The notes beneath the pieces were generated by a model. That model had not been told where the DNA came from. It made no database searches and saw only the letters and a list, made by a program, of their open reading frames with translations. DNA of 64,000 bases from NCBI RefSeq assembly GCF_902493215.1, contig NZ_CABUOL010000015.1:21218-85217 (forward strand), written 5' to 3'. Positions 26,728-33,816 of this stretch are shown one piece after another; the first letter of the stretch is position 1; every line of letters begins with the position of its first letter. Position numbers and translations under genes: made by a program. The stretch comes from an uncultured Mediterranea sp. GTDB taxonomy: Bacteria; Bacteroidota; Bacteroidia; Bacteroidales; Bacteroidaceae.

Positions 26728-27480
26728 ATGGAAAAGTTAGAAAACTTGCTCAATTTAACCGACAAAGACATCTGTCTGCAATCCATAGAACAAGAATTTT
26801 CATCAATCGCAAGAGAACTGATGGAACACTATTGCATACTGCAAAAAGGTATTTTTCTCCCCAACAGAGCAGCTTCACCAATAGATGTCGAATACAGATT
26901 TCTGGAAATAGAGTTTTACTATATCAACCCCAACCATCCAGATACTAAAGAAGATGGAAAAACACCCTTCCCATACCCCAGAAACTGTGCAAAAGGAGGA
27001 GTTTATTTCTTACACTCCAGCGGTACAGATATCTGTTTCAAAGGGAAAGTGGGCAATACACTGGAAGAATGTACCGAAGGAGGAGGAGGAATCCTAATCC
27101 GAACCCTTCTAAGAACAGAAATTATTGATAAACAGAGGAGTGAAAGTAGTATCGTTACAGGACCATGGGATTGTACTGATGCTCTATTCAACTATACAGA
27201 CCACAATTCCTTTCCGCAAATCGTACCGCTTCAGGAAGCACACGAAAATCTCAAACTTAGTTGGGCAAAACGGTGCAATGACCCAGGAGTATACAAAGAA
27301 AAAGGATATTGTGCTTATGATGCATTCTATCAAACAGGCAACCAATGGGGATATGCCAACACTTTCTTCAAACGCTACGATCCTCTATCAACAACAATAA
27401 AAGCCAACAATTATACATTCAAGCCCTGGAACAGACAAATCCCAACCAATACGAACCCTTCAGCCGAAAACAAAATATGA
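26728..27480 (+). CDS. Unrecognised cassette protein 1 (possible alkyladenine-glycosylase-like fold)
   Basis: 250 residues from the ATG at 26728, 36 bases after a TATATTTG -7 box (26684-26691). The frame stays open far upstream only as antisense of patB. I do not recognise a named family. Visible blocks are YRFLEIEFYYINPNHPD (residues 56-72), GGVYFLHSSGTDICFKG (90-106) and GGGGILIRTLLR (118-129). Their order and spacing recall alkyladenine DNA glycosylases (VE.EAY…H, …YVY.iYG…, …vLIRAlEP), with Glu62, His70 and Arg125 at comparable places. This is a remote resemblance, not an assignment. No signal peptide or membrane helix. The stop overlaps the next start in ATGA, so both proteins should be made together. 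Confidence 0.7.
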   Translation: MEKLENLLNLTDKDICLQSIEQEFSSIARELMEHYCILQKGIFLPNRAASPIDVEYRFLEIEFYYINPNHPDTKEDGKTPFPYPRNCAKGGVYFLHSSGTDICFKGKVGNTLEECTEGGGGILIRTLLRTEIIDKQRSESSIVTGPWDCTDALFNYTDHNSFPQIVPLQEAHENLKLSWAKRCNDPGVYKEKGYCAYDAFYQTGNQWGYANTFFKRYDPLSTTIKANNYTFKPWNRQIPTNTNPSAENKI

Positions 27481-28502
27481 TAACAGAACAATATAAGGAT
27501 ACTGTATTCTTTTCAAACTTATTTGCCAGACATTATCCTCTAGAATACAAACAAATCAAACAAATTCTACAACAAAACCATGTTCGTTCAGGTCTGCTAT
27601 ACAATACCGCCGACTATTGGTGCAGAGATTACATGCCTGTCCAGCGATACTACAATGACTTTGTACAATTCAAATATTTTCCAGACTATCTGCAGGGAAA
27701 GGAGCCATACAGAACAGACTCTACACCTGTTATACAATCTCTAAAACTTAACTTCCATTACAACCAGTCTCCACTGAATATAGACGGAGGAAATATCGTG
27801 TCATGCGAGCAGAAGCAACAAGAAACATCCCACGTTCCGAAGCTCAAAAGCGACATAATCATGACCGAAAAGATTTTCAAAGAGAACCCTAGCTTTACAC
27901 GCCAACAGGTAATGGAGGAATTATGCAAGACATTTCCCGACGACGACATAATACTGATACCTTGGGATAAAGAAGACATCTGCGGACATACAGATGGAAT
28001 AGTACACAACATCGGAGACGGGAAAATACTGGCAAACCTCAATCTGTATCCTCAAGCCATCGCCAAGGAGATGAGAAAAAGGTTTGAAGCGAGATTCGAT
28101 GTCGTAGACTTGGAAATAAGCAAATATCATGAAAACAGCTGGGCGTACATCAACATGTTACAGACACGTGACATTATTATCGTACCTGGTCTGGGACTGC
28201 CACAAGACAAAGAAGCTTTAGAACAAATCAGAAAACTCCATCCGTCATACGAAGACAGAATTTATCAAGTCAACATTGCAACTATCATCAAAGAATGGGG
28301 AGGAGGTATAAATTGCATGACATGGACTGTCAGCAATGAAATGTCAAAGCTACATCACACAAATGAACTTGACAAAAGATTTAAAGTAATAGTCAATCAT
28401 CCCAATATCCATGCACTGTCTTGGGAAGATATTTCATTTGCAGGCAACTATCAACCCACACTGCTACCTTATGAACTTGACAAACTATATTTCGGCTTTT
28501 AA
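27477..28502 (+). CDS. Agmatine/peptidyl-arginine deiminase-family enzyme
   Basis: 341 residues. The guanidino-group-modifying (PF04371-like) signature is complete: DYWCRDYMP (46-54, Asp51), NIDGGNIV (101-108), the catalytic His171-x-Asp173 in ICGHTDGIVHN, YINMLQTRDIIIVPGLG (about 225-240), and the nucleophile Cys280 in WGGGINCMTWT. Such enzymes hydrolyse the guanidine of agmatine or arginine residues to ureido groups plus ammonia. No signal peptide, so it acts in the cytoplasm. Spacing differs from standard AguA (about 370 residues) and the substrate cannot be told. The start overlaps the stop of the upstream cassette gene by ATGA. AT-rich codon use contrasts with the core genes. Confidence 0.85.
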   Translation: MITEQYKDTVFFSNLFARHYPLEYKQIKQILQQNHVRSGLLYNTADYWCRDYMPVQRYYNDFVQFKYFPDYLQGKEPYRTDSTPVIQSLKLNFHYNQSPLNIDGGNIVSCEQKQQETSHVPKLKSDIIMTEKIFKENPSFTRQQVMEELCKTFPDDDIILIPWDKEDICGHTDGIVHNIGDGKILANLNLYPQAIAKEMRKRFEARFDVVDLEISKYHENSWAYINMLQTRDIIIVPGLGLPQDKEALEQIRKLHPSYEDRIYQVNIATIIKEWGGGINCMTWTVSNEMSKLHHTNELDKRFKVIVNHPNIHALSWEDISFAGNYQPTLLPYELDKLYFGF

Positions 28503-28517
28503 ATCCGTTAAAACAAA

Positions 28518-28548
28518 ACGGTCAATCATTTCGTCGAAATTATAAATC
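28518..28548. repeat. Direct repeat, right copy (displaced patB 5' end)
   Basis: 31 bases identical to 26539-26569. Read on the minus strand it follows AAAAGGAAC-ATG and encodes IYNFDEMIDR, so it is the former start of patB, now cut off from the gene. Confidence 0.9.
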
Positions 28549-28644
28549 ATGTTCCTTTTACTTTAGCCTCTTTCCCGTCGGGAAAGCCATATATTTTACA
28601 CATCAGTTAACTACCTCATTACCAGCAAAAAGAGTTTCTACCCA

Positions 28645-28756
28645 TTTCACTCAGGCGAGGAAACACTTTCTCTCCTATAGAGAAAACATTTCTCCCATAG
28701 AGAGAAAGCCTTTCCCTTTTAAAGGGAAAAGTCTTCCCATCGGCAGGGAAAAGGTG
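28645..28756. repeat. 22-bp-period hairpin array B
   Basis: Five consecutive units begin at 28645, 28667, 28689 (22 bp each), 28711 and 28734 (23 bp each). Each is an imperfect palindrome of the form TTTCYC-N6 to 8-GRGAAA plus 3-4 spacer bases, for example TTTCTCTCCTATAGAGAAA and TTTCCCTTTTAAAGGGAAA. Loops vary while arms stay paired. A single related hairpin TTTCCCGTCGGGAAA sits at 28569. The array lies downstream of the CPBP gene and upstream of the displaced patB start. Confidence 0.85.
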
Positions 28757-28790
28757 TGCCATACGGGAAAATCCGTCCTTTCCTCCGCTT

Positions 28791-29405
28791 TCAGATGGGA
28801 AACCATACGAACACCGCCACATCCCAAACGGCATGCGACACGATAATGGCCCCCAGTCGCCGGGGAAACAGACGGTACAGACCGCCCCACACCACGCCGG
28901 CCACGGCGGCAGCCATCACCAACATGAAGTTGCACGAAGCGGCATGTACCAGCGCATAGACTAACGTCGTGACCGCAAAGCCCGCATCGGGGCTCCAACG
29001 GTCGGAGAGGGTGCGCTGCACGTAGCCGCGCCAGAAGATTTCCTCCGCCGGGCCTATCAGCACCAGCATCAGCAGGGAGAGCAGCCAGAGCGATTCGCCC
29101 TCCTTCATGCCGTATATCAGGTCGACCTGCGGACGGGCGAAATCGAAAAGCCACGACGAGACCTTGTCGCCCGTCCAGAAGATGCCCCACAAGGCGGCGG
29201 CAATGCCCACGCCTGCCAGCACCTCGCCCCAGCCGAAACGGACGGCATGCCACCAGCCGCGGTTGAAACAGGTGGAAAGGATGGAAAGCGTGAGGGCCGA
29301 AGCCGTCATCATCCACCAGAAGTTGACATACGGCGCCGTCAGGGGCGAGAACATCACCGCCCACAATACGGCGGCCAGCACGACGGTAAAGACCAGTTTC
29401 TTCAT
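28791..29405 (-). CDS. CPBP-family intramembrane metalloprotease
   Basis: 204 residues with about six membrane segments. The Abi/CPBP motif 1 is GPAEEIFWRGYVQ (paired Glu, then RG), and a conserved His comes in ALVHAASCNFMLVMAA, with a further VSHAVWDVAVF at the C-terminus. These fold like eukaryotic Rce1 prenyl proteases. The start overlaps the stop of the upstream prenyltransferase gene in ATGA, so the two are coupled. Before the cassette insertion the operon probably ran on into patB. Confidence 0.88.
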   Translation of the reverse strand: MKKLVFTVVLAAVLWAVMFSPLTAPYVNFWWMMTASALTLSILSTCFNRGWWHAVRFGWGEVLAGVGIAAALWGIFWTGDKVSSWLFDFARPQVDLIYGMKEGESLWLLSLLMLVLIGPAEEIFWRGYVQRTLSDRWSPDAGFAVTTLVYALVHAASCNFMLVMAAAVAGVVWGGLYRLFPRRLGAIIVSHAVWDVAVFVWFPI

Positions 29406-30298
29406 GACAACACGCGGGCTAATACGAACGACAACGTCAGAAGCAGGCTGAACAACAGCTGGAGCTTGGCCGTCAGCTCATCGAGGCGCGAGATGCCCTC
29501 CATGCCCCGCACGGAGTAGGAAGACATGAGCCGCACATTGCCCACGGCAGGTACCAGCGCCGGAAGCACCAGCAACGTCCACCAGGGGAAGATACCGGCG
29601 GCCGCACATCCCGCAATCCACACGAAGGGGAACAGCACTTCCACGTAGTAGACCGCCATGGAGGCTTGTGCCCCCACCGTCATGGCCAGCGTGCGGATGT
29701 CGGCCCGCACGTCGGTTGTAATGTCGCGCGTGTTGTTGGCGTGCAGGATGGCTACGGTAATAAGTCCCACGGGGACACCTGCCCACATGGTCGTCCAGTC
29801 CATCACGCCCGTGGCCACATAGGCCGTGCCCAGCATGGGCAGCAGGGCATAGGCCACGAAGATGACCACGTCACCCAGCGCCCGGTACTTCAGCGCCGGA
29901 TAGAGCAGCGTGCAGGCCGCTCCGCCTATACCTATATATAATAAAGGAAGCCCCGTCCGTACCAGCAGTCCGATGCCTGCCACCAGCGCCACCACAAGCA
30001 GCGAGAGCGAAAGGCGGAAAATCTCCTGCGGACGGAAGAGGCCGCCCGTCAGCGTGCGCACGCCGTGGGTGTCTTCGCGGTCCACACGGTGCTTGTAGTC
30101 GAAGTAGTCGCTCCACGTATTGCCTGCGGCATGAAACACGATGATGTTGAGCAGCGCCCACACACCGTTTGTCCAGTTCACGTCTTGCTGCATCCAGTAC
30201 AGGAAGGCCAGCGTCACCGCCACGGGCATTGCCGAAGCGGGAAACGACCAGGGGCGCACGGCCACCAGCCAGTCTTTCAGGGAATGTTTGTTCATCAT
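29402..30298 (-). CDS. UbiA-family prenyltransferase, MenA-like
   Basis: 298 residues with eight or nine membrane helices. The first Asp-rich prenyl-diphosphate motif is NTWSDYFDYKHRVDRED (about 60-76), and the second is NNTRDITTDVRADIRTLA (about 187-204), as in MenA. MenA attaches the polyprenyl tail to 1,4-dihydroxy-2-naphthoate for menaquinone, the quinone of Bacteroides. Other UbiA members cannot be ruled out, and no other men gene is near. A TACCTTTG box (minus, 30330-30337) lies 31 bases ahead of the start. Confidence 0.85.
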   Translation of the reverse strand: MMNKHSLKDWLVAVRPWSFPASAMPVAVTLAFLYWMQQDVNWTNGVWALLNIIVFHAAGNTWSDYFDYKHRVDREDTHGVRTLTGGLFRPQEIFRLSLSLLVVALVAGIGLLVRTGLPLLYIGIGGAACTLLYPALKYRALGDVVIFVAYALLPMLGTAYVATGVMDWTTMWAGVPVGLITVAILHANNTRDITTDVRADIRTLAMTVGAQASMAVYYVEVLFPFVWIAGCAAAGIFPWWTLLVLPALVPAVGNVRLMSSYSVRGMEGISRLDELTAKLQLLFSLLLTLSFVLARVLS

Positions 30299-30403
30299 AA
30301 AAAAAGAATAGTTAATTGGTTAGGACGTGCAAAGGTACGAAATATCTTTGCCATTTCCCGAAAAAGGGAAGAGAATGCGTTGGATTATTCCACCTAAAAT
30401 CTT

Positions 30404-30411
30404 TAATTTTG
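30404..30411 (+). promoter_or_regulatory. -7 box of the Cof-type HAD gene
   Basis: TAATTTTG fits TAnnTTTG; TTGG lies 21 bases upstream at 30380-30383. The ATG follows 24 bases later. Confidence 0.55.
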
Positions 30412-30435
30412 TACCCCGTATTAAGCAATGAGCCA

Positions 30436-31233
30436 ATGACCAAAGCACTGTTTTTCGACATCGACGGAACGCTCGTCAGCTTCCGTACCCACGAGATACC
30501 CGCCTCGGCCGTCGAGGCATTGTCGGCCGCCAAGGCCAAGGGGCACCGCATCTTCATTGCCACCGGCCGCCCGCGCGTCATCATCAACAACCTGGGTCCC
30601 CTGCAGGAGCGGGGACTGATAGACGGTTACGTCACCATGAACGGTGCCTACTGCTTCGTGGGCGATGAGGTAATCTACAAGAGTGCCATCCCCACCGAAG
30701 ACGTCCGTACGCTTACCGGCTACTGCGCCCAGCGGAGCATCCCCTGTATCGTGGTGGGCGAGCACACCATCTGCGTCTGCCAGCCCGACGAACGCGTGCA
30801 GCAGATCTTCCACGAACACCTGCGGGTCACTGCCCCCATCCCCGACACGCCCCTCCACGAGGCCATCGACGGCAAGGAAATTTTCCAGCTGACGCCCTTC
30901 CTCGACGAAGCGCAGGAGGCGGAAATTGCGCCTTCCCTCACCTGTTGCGAGATGGGACGCTGGCATCCGGCCTTCGTCGATGTCACCGCCCGCGGCAACA
31001 CCAAGCAACGGGGCATCGACGAAATCATCAGCCACTTCGGCATCCGCCTCGAAGACACCATTGCCTTCGGCGACGGCGGCAACGACATCCCCATGCTGCG
31101 CCACGCCGGCATCGGCATCGCCATGGGCAACGCCCGCGACGAAGTGAAGGCCGCCGCCCGCTACGTCACCGACACGGTGGACGAGGACGGAATTGCCAAA
31201 GGCATAATGAAGTTGTTAGCGGTTAGTGGTTAA
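30436..31233 (+). CDS. Cof-type HAD-IIB phosphatase
   Basis: 265 residues from the ATG at 30436 (MTKALFFDIDGTLVSF); the frame is open 40 codons earlier, but the promoter box lies inside that part. HAD motifs: I FFDIDGTLVS, II FIATGRPRVII, III with a Lys in RGNTKQRGID, IV AFGDGGNDIPMLRHAGIGIAMGNA. The C2-type cap lies between. Cof-like enzymes act on sugar phosphates, pyridoxal phosphate or FMN. The last six residues (LLAVSG) and the stop are encoded by an inverted repeat that appears to have invaded the gene's end. Confidence 0.88.
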   Translation: MTKALFFDIDGTLVSFRTHEIPASAVEALSAAKAKGHRIFIATGRPRVIINNLGPLQERGLIDGYVTMNGAYCFVGDEVIYKSAIPTEDVRTLTGYCAQRSIPCIVVGEHTICVCQPDERVQQIFHEHLRVTAPIPDTPLHEAIDGKEIFQLTPFLDEAQEAEIAPSLTCCEMGRWHPAFVDVTARGNTKQRGIDEIISHFGIRLEDTIAFGDGGNDIPMLRHAGIGIAMGNARDEVKAAARYVTDTVDEDGIAKGIMKLLAVSG

Positions 31234-31280
31234 CGGTTAGTAACTAACCACTACATACTAACCACTAACCGCTAACAACT
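31211..31280. repeat. Perfect 22-bp inverted repeat with stuttering motif
   Basis: Arms at 31211-31232 and 31259-31280 are perfect reverse complements, built from the motif GGTTAGTGGTTA / TAACCACTAACC. A second palindrome GGTTAGTAACTAACC lies between. The left arm carries the end of the HAD gene and the right arm ends 13 bases before the helicase start. A partial copy (CAACCACTAACCGTTAACCG) occurs at 34721-34740 behind the flavoprotein gene. Confidence 0.85.
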
Positions 31281-31293
31281 AACCGCTGACAAC

Positions 31294-33042
31294 TTGCCCT
31301 CCTTCCTCCCCGACACCAGCAACCGTGAGTTTCAGGACGCCCTGAACCTCGTGAAGTACACCCGCCAGTCGCTCTTCCTGACGGGGAAGGCTGGTACGGG
31401 CAAATCGACCTTCCTGCGCTACGTCTGCGACAACGTGCGCAAGAAGCACGTCGTGCTGGCCCCCACAGGCATCGCCGCCATCAACGCGGGTGGGAGCACC
31501 CTGCACAGCTTCTTCAAGCTGCCTTTCCATCCCCTGCTGCCCGACGACCCCAACCTGAGCCTGCAGAAGGGGCGCATCCACGAGTTCTTCAAGTACACCA
31601 AGCCCCACCGCAAGCTGCTCGAGGAGCTGGAGCTGGTCATCATCGACGAGATTTCGATGGTGCGGGCCGACATCATCGACGCCGTCGACCGCATCCTGCG
31701 CGTCTACAGCCACAACCTGCGCGAACCCTTCGGCGGCAAGCAGCTGCTGCTCGTGGGCGACGTCTTCCAGCTGGAGCCTGTGGTGAAGGCCGACGAACGC
31801 GACATACTGAACCGCTTCTACCCCACGCCCTACTTCTTCTCGGCCCGTGTCTTCAGCCAGATAGAACTGGTGTCGGTCGAGCTGCAGAAGGTGTACCGCC
31901 AGAGCGACCCGCAGTTCATCGGCGTGCTGGACCACATCCGCAACAACACCGCCGGTGCCGCCGACCTCCAGCTGCTCAACACCCGCTACACCACGGCTGC
32001 CGAACCCGTCGATGCCGACGACCTCTACATCACCCTGGCCACCCGCCGCGACAACGTGGACTACATCAACGAGCGCCGCCTCAAGGAGCTGCCCGGTCAG
32101 CCCGAAAGCTTCCTCGGCGAAGTGCACGGCGACTTTCCCGAAAGCAGCCTGCCCACCTCGCAGGAACTGGTACTGAAGCCCGGCGCACAGGTCATCTTCA
32201 TCAAGAACGACTACGAACGCCGGTGGGTGAACGGCACCATCGGCGTGGTGAGCGGCTTCGACCTCGACAGCGAGACGCTCTACATCACCACCGACGACGG
32301 CCGTGCCTGCGACGTACGCCGCGAGACGTGGCGCAACATCCGCTACACCTACAACGAAGAGAAGAAGCAGATTGAGGAAGAAGAACTGGGTACGTTCACC
32401 CAGTTTCCCGTCCGTCTGGCATGGGCCATCACCGTCCACAAGAGCCAGGGACTGACGTTCAGCCGCGTGGTCATCGACTTCACGGGCGGTGTCTTTGCGG
32501 GCGGGCAAACTTATGTGGCCCTGAGCCGCTGCACCTCGCTCGAAGGCATCCGTCTGAGAAAGCCCGTCAGCCGTGCCGACGTCTTCGTCCGCCCCGAAAT
32601 CGTACAGTTCGCCGAACGCTTCAACAACCGCCAGGCCATCGACCGCGCCCTGAAGCAGGCACAGGCCGACGTGCAATATGCCGCCGCAGCCAAGGCCTTC
32701 GACTACGGCGACTTCGACACCTTCCTCACGGAGTTCTTCAAGGCCATCCACTCGCGCTACGACATCGAGCGCCCCGCCGCCCAGCGCCTCATCCGCCGCA
32801 AGCTAAACGTCATCAACCGCCTGCGCGAAGAAAACCGTGCCCTGCGTGCCGCCGCCCTCGAAAAGGAGAAGACCCTCGTGAAGTTTGCCCGCGAATACAT
32901 CAATATGGGCGACGAATGCCTGAAGCACGACATGCGCGAAGCCGCCCTGCGCAATTATGAGAAAGCCGTGGCCCTCTGCCCCAAATTCAAGGAGGCATGG
33001 AAGAAAATCAAGAAACTGGAAAAGGAAATGCGGAAGGAATAG
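31294..33042 (+). CDS. Pif1/RecD2-like SF1B DNA helicase
   Basis: 582 residues. Helicase motifs in order: FLTGKAGTGKSTFLR (Walker A, about 29-43), APTGIAAINAGGSTLHSFF, VIIDEISMVRADI (Walker B), LLVGDVFQLEPV, VYRQSDPQFI, AWAITVHKSQGLTF and TYVALSRCTSLEGI. After about residue 440 there is a helical, charged tail with a TPR-like end (DECLKHDMREAALRNYEKAVALCPKFKEAWKK). No ATG or GTG is available before the Walker motif: a TTG at 31294, just inside the edge of the inverted repeat, is the only usable start, and the frame is closed by TAA at 31273. The native start may have been replaced by the repeat. Confidence 0.88.
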   Translation: MPSFLPDTSNREFQDALNLVKYTRQSLFLTGKAGTGKSTFLRYVCDNVRKKHVVLAPTGIAAINAGGSTLHSFFKLPFHPLLPDDPNLSLQKGRIHEFFKYTKPHRKLLEELELVIIDEISMVRADIIDAVDRILRVYSHNLREPFGGKQLLLVGDVFQLEPVVKADERDILNRFYPTPYFFSARVFSQIELVSVELQKVYRQSDPQFIGVLDHIRNNTAGAADLQLLNTRYTTAAEPVDADDLYITLATRRDNVDYINERRLKELPGQPESFLGEVHGDFPESSLPTSQELVLKPGAQVIFIKNDYERRWVNGTIGVVSGFDLDSETLYITTDDGRACDVRRETWRNIRYTYNEEKKQIEEEELGTFTQFPVRLAWAITVHKSQGLTFSRVVIDFTGGVFAGGQTYVALSRCTSLEGIRLRKPVSRADVFVRPEIVQFAERFNNRQAIDRALKQAQADVQYAAAAKAFDYGDFDTFLTEFFKAIHSRYDIERPAAQRLIRRKLNVINRLREENRALRAAALEKEKTLVKFAREYINMGDECLKHDMREAALRNYEKAVALCPKFKEAWKKIKKLEKEMRKE

Positions 33043-33065
33043 GTACAGGCAAGGGAAAAAATCCG

Positions 33066-33073
33066 TATTTTTG
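33066..33073 (+). promoter_or_regulatory. -7 box before yciO
   Basis: TATTTTTG matches TAnnTTTG and lies 24 bases before the ATG at 33098. It has no clear -33 partner. Confidence 0.4.
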
Positions 33074-33097
33074 CAGAAACCAAGCCTCTAAAATGCT

Positions 33098-33712
33098 ATG
33101 CTTCTGAAACTTTACAACAAGAACAACAACCCTGCCGACCTGCAACGGGTAGTCGACCTGCTGAACGACGGCGGCCTCATCATCTATCCCACCGACACCA
33201 TGTATGCCATCGGATGCCACGGCCTGAAGGAACGTGCCATCGAGCGCATCTGCCGTCTGAAAGACATCGACCCCAAGAAGAACAACCTCTCCATCATCTG
33301 CTACGACCTGAGCAGCATCAGCGAGTATGCCAAGGTGGACAATACCACCTTCAAGCTGATGAAGCGCAACCTGCCCGGCCCGTTCACCTTCATCCTGAAC
33401 GGCACCACGCGCCTGCCCAAGATTTTCCGCAACCGCAAGGAAGTAGGTATCCGCATGCCCGACAATCCCATCATCCAGGAAATAGCCCGCCTGCTGGATG
33501 CTCCCATCATGACCACCACTCTGCCTCATGAGGAGCACGACGACATCGAATACGTCACCGACCCCGAACTGATTGACGAGAAGTGGGGCGACACGGTAGA
33601 CCTCATCATCGACGGAGGCATCGGAGGTACGGAAGGTTCTACGGTAGTGGATTGCACGCAGGGCGAAGCGGAGATTATACGCCAGGGAGCCGGATGGCTG
33701 GAGGAAGGATAA
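33098..33712 (+). CDS. YrdC/Sua5-family protein, YciO type
   Basis: 204 residues. The YrdC core is plain: LLNDGGLIIYPTDTMYAIGCHG, KNNLSIICYDL, FKLMKRNLPGPFTFILNGT and RKEVGIRMPDNPI. The C-terminal VDLIIDGGIGGTEGSTVVDCT is the YciO-like ending. TsaC/YrdC makes threonylcarbamoyl-AMP for tRNA t6A; the YciO branch has weak or uncertain activity in that reaction, so the role is not settled. A 55-base gap with a promoter box separates it from the helicase. Confidence 0.87.
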   Translation: MLLKLYNKNNNPADLQRVVDLLNDGGLIIYPTDTMYAIGCHGLKERAIERICRLKDIDPKKNNLSIICYDLSSISEYAKVDNTTFKLMKRNLPGPFTFILNGTTRLPKIFRNRKEVGIRMPDNPIIQEIARLLDAPIMTTTLPHEEHDDIEYVTDPELIDEKWGDTVDLIIDGGIGGTEGSTVVDCTQGEAEIIRQGAGWLEEG

Positions 33713-33714
33713 AA

Positions 33715-33808
33715 AAATGAAGAATGAAGAATATCGGCTTCGCCTCCGAATGAAGAATTATTCCGTACGCTTGGAAATCCTTCATTCTTAATTCTTCATT
33801 CTTCATTT
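33715..33808. repeat. 18-bp perfect inverted repeat (GAATGAAGAATG type)
   Basis: Arms 33715-33732 and 33791-33808 are perfect complements made of AATGAAG / CTTCATT stutters, with further copies of the motif inside. It lies between the convergent yciO and nagB genes and could serve as a two-way terminator. Confidence 0.8.
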
Positions 33809-33816
33809 AAAAAGTT

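Larger units (their letters stand above)
26570..28548. mobile_element. Two-gene AT-rich cassette between 31-bp direct repeats
   Basis: About 1.98 kb lying between (and counting one of) two perfect 31-bp repeats. It is AT-rich against GC-rich flanks and carries two overlapping genes on the strand opposite to the interrupted operon. Its left end supplies a new start for patB (ATG AAA CAA CAG). The displaced native patB start survives at the right end. No transposase, integrase or resolvase is inside, and there are no terminal inverted repeats. The element therefore looks like cargo inserted by a recombinase encoded elsewhere, or a short region exchanged by homologous recombination. Confidence 0.7.

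Noticed and set aside
26570..28548. Classical insertion sequence or integron cassette
   Set aside because: No transposase or integrase, no terminal inverted repeats, and a 31-bp duplication is too long for a usual transposon target duplication; no attC-like fold was seen.
28645..28756. Arrays A-D as CRISPR
   Set aside because: Units follow each other without unique spacers, are only 22-23 bp, vary between units and have no cas gene nearby.
28675..29364. Minus-strand frame overlapping the CPBP gene
   Set aside because: It is frame-shifted against the CPBP gene, Arg/Gly/Ala-rich, and runs into the hairpin array.
31279..32751. 490-codon antisense frame in the helicase
   Set aside because: Val/Glu/Gly-rich antisense shadow; the plus strand has all helicase motifs.
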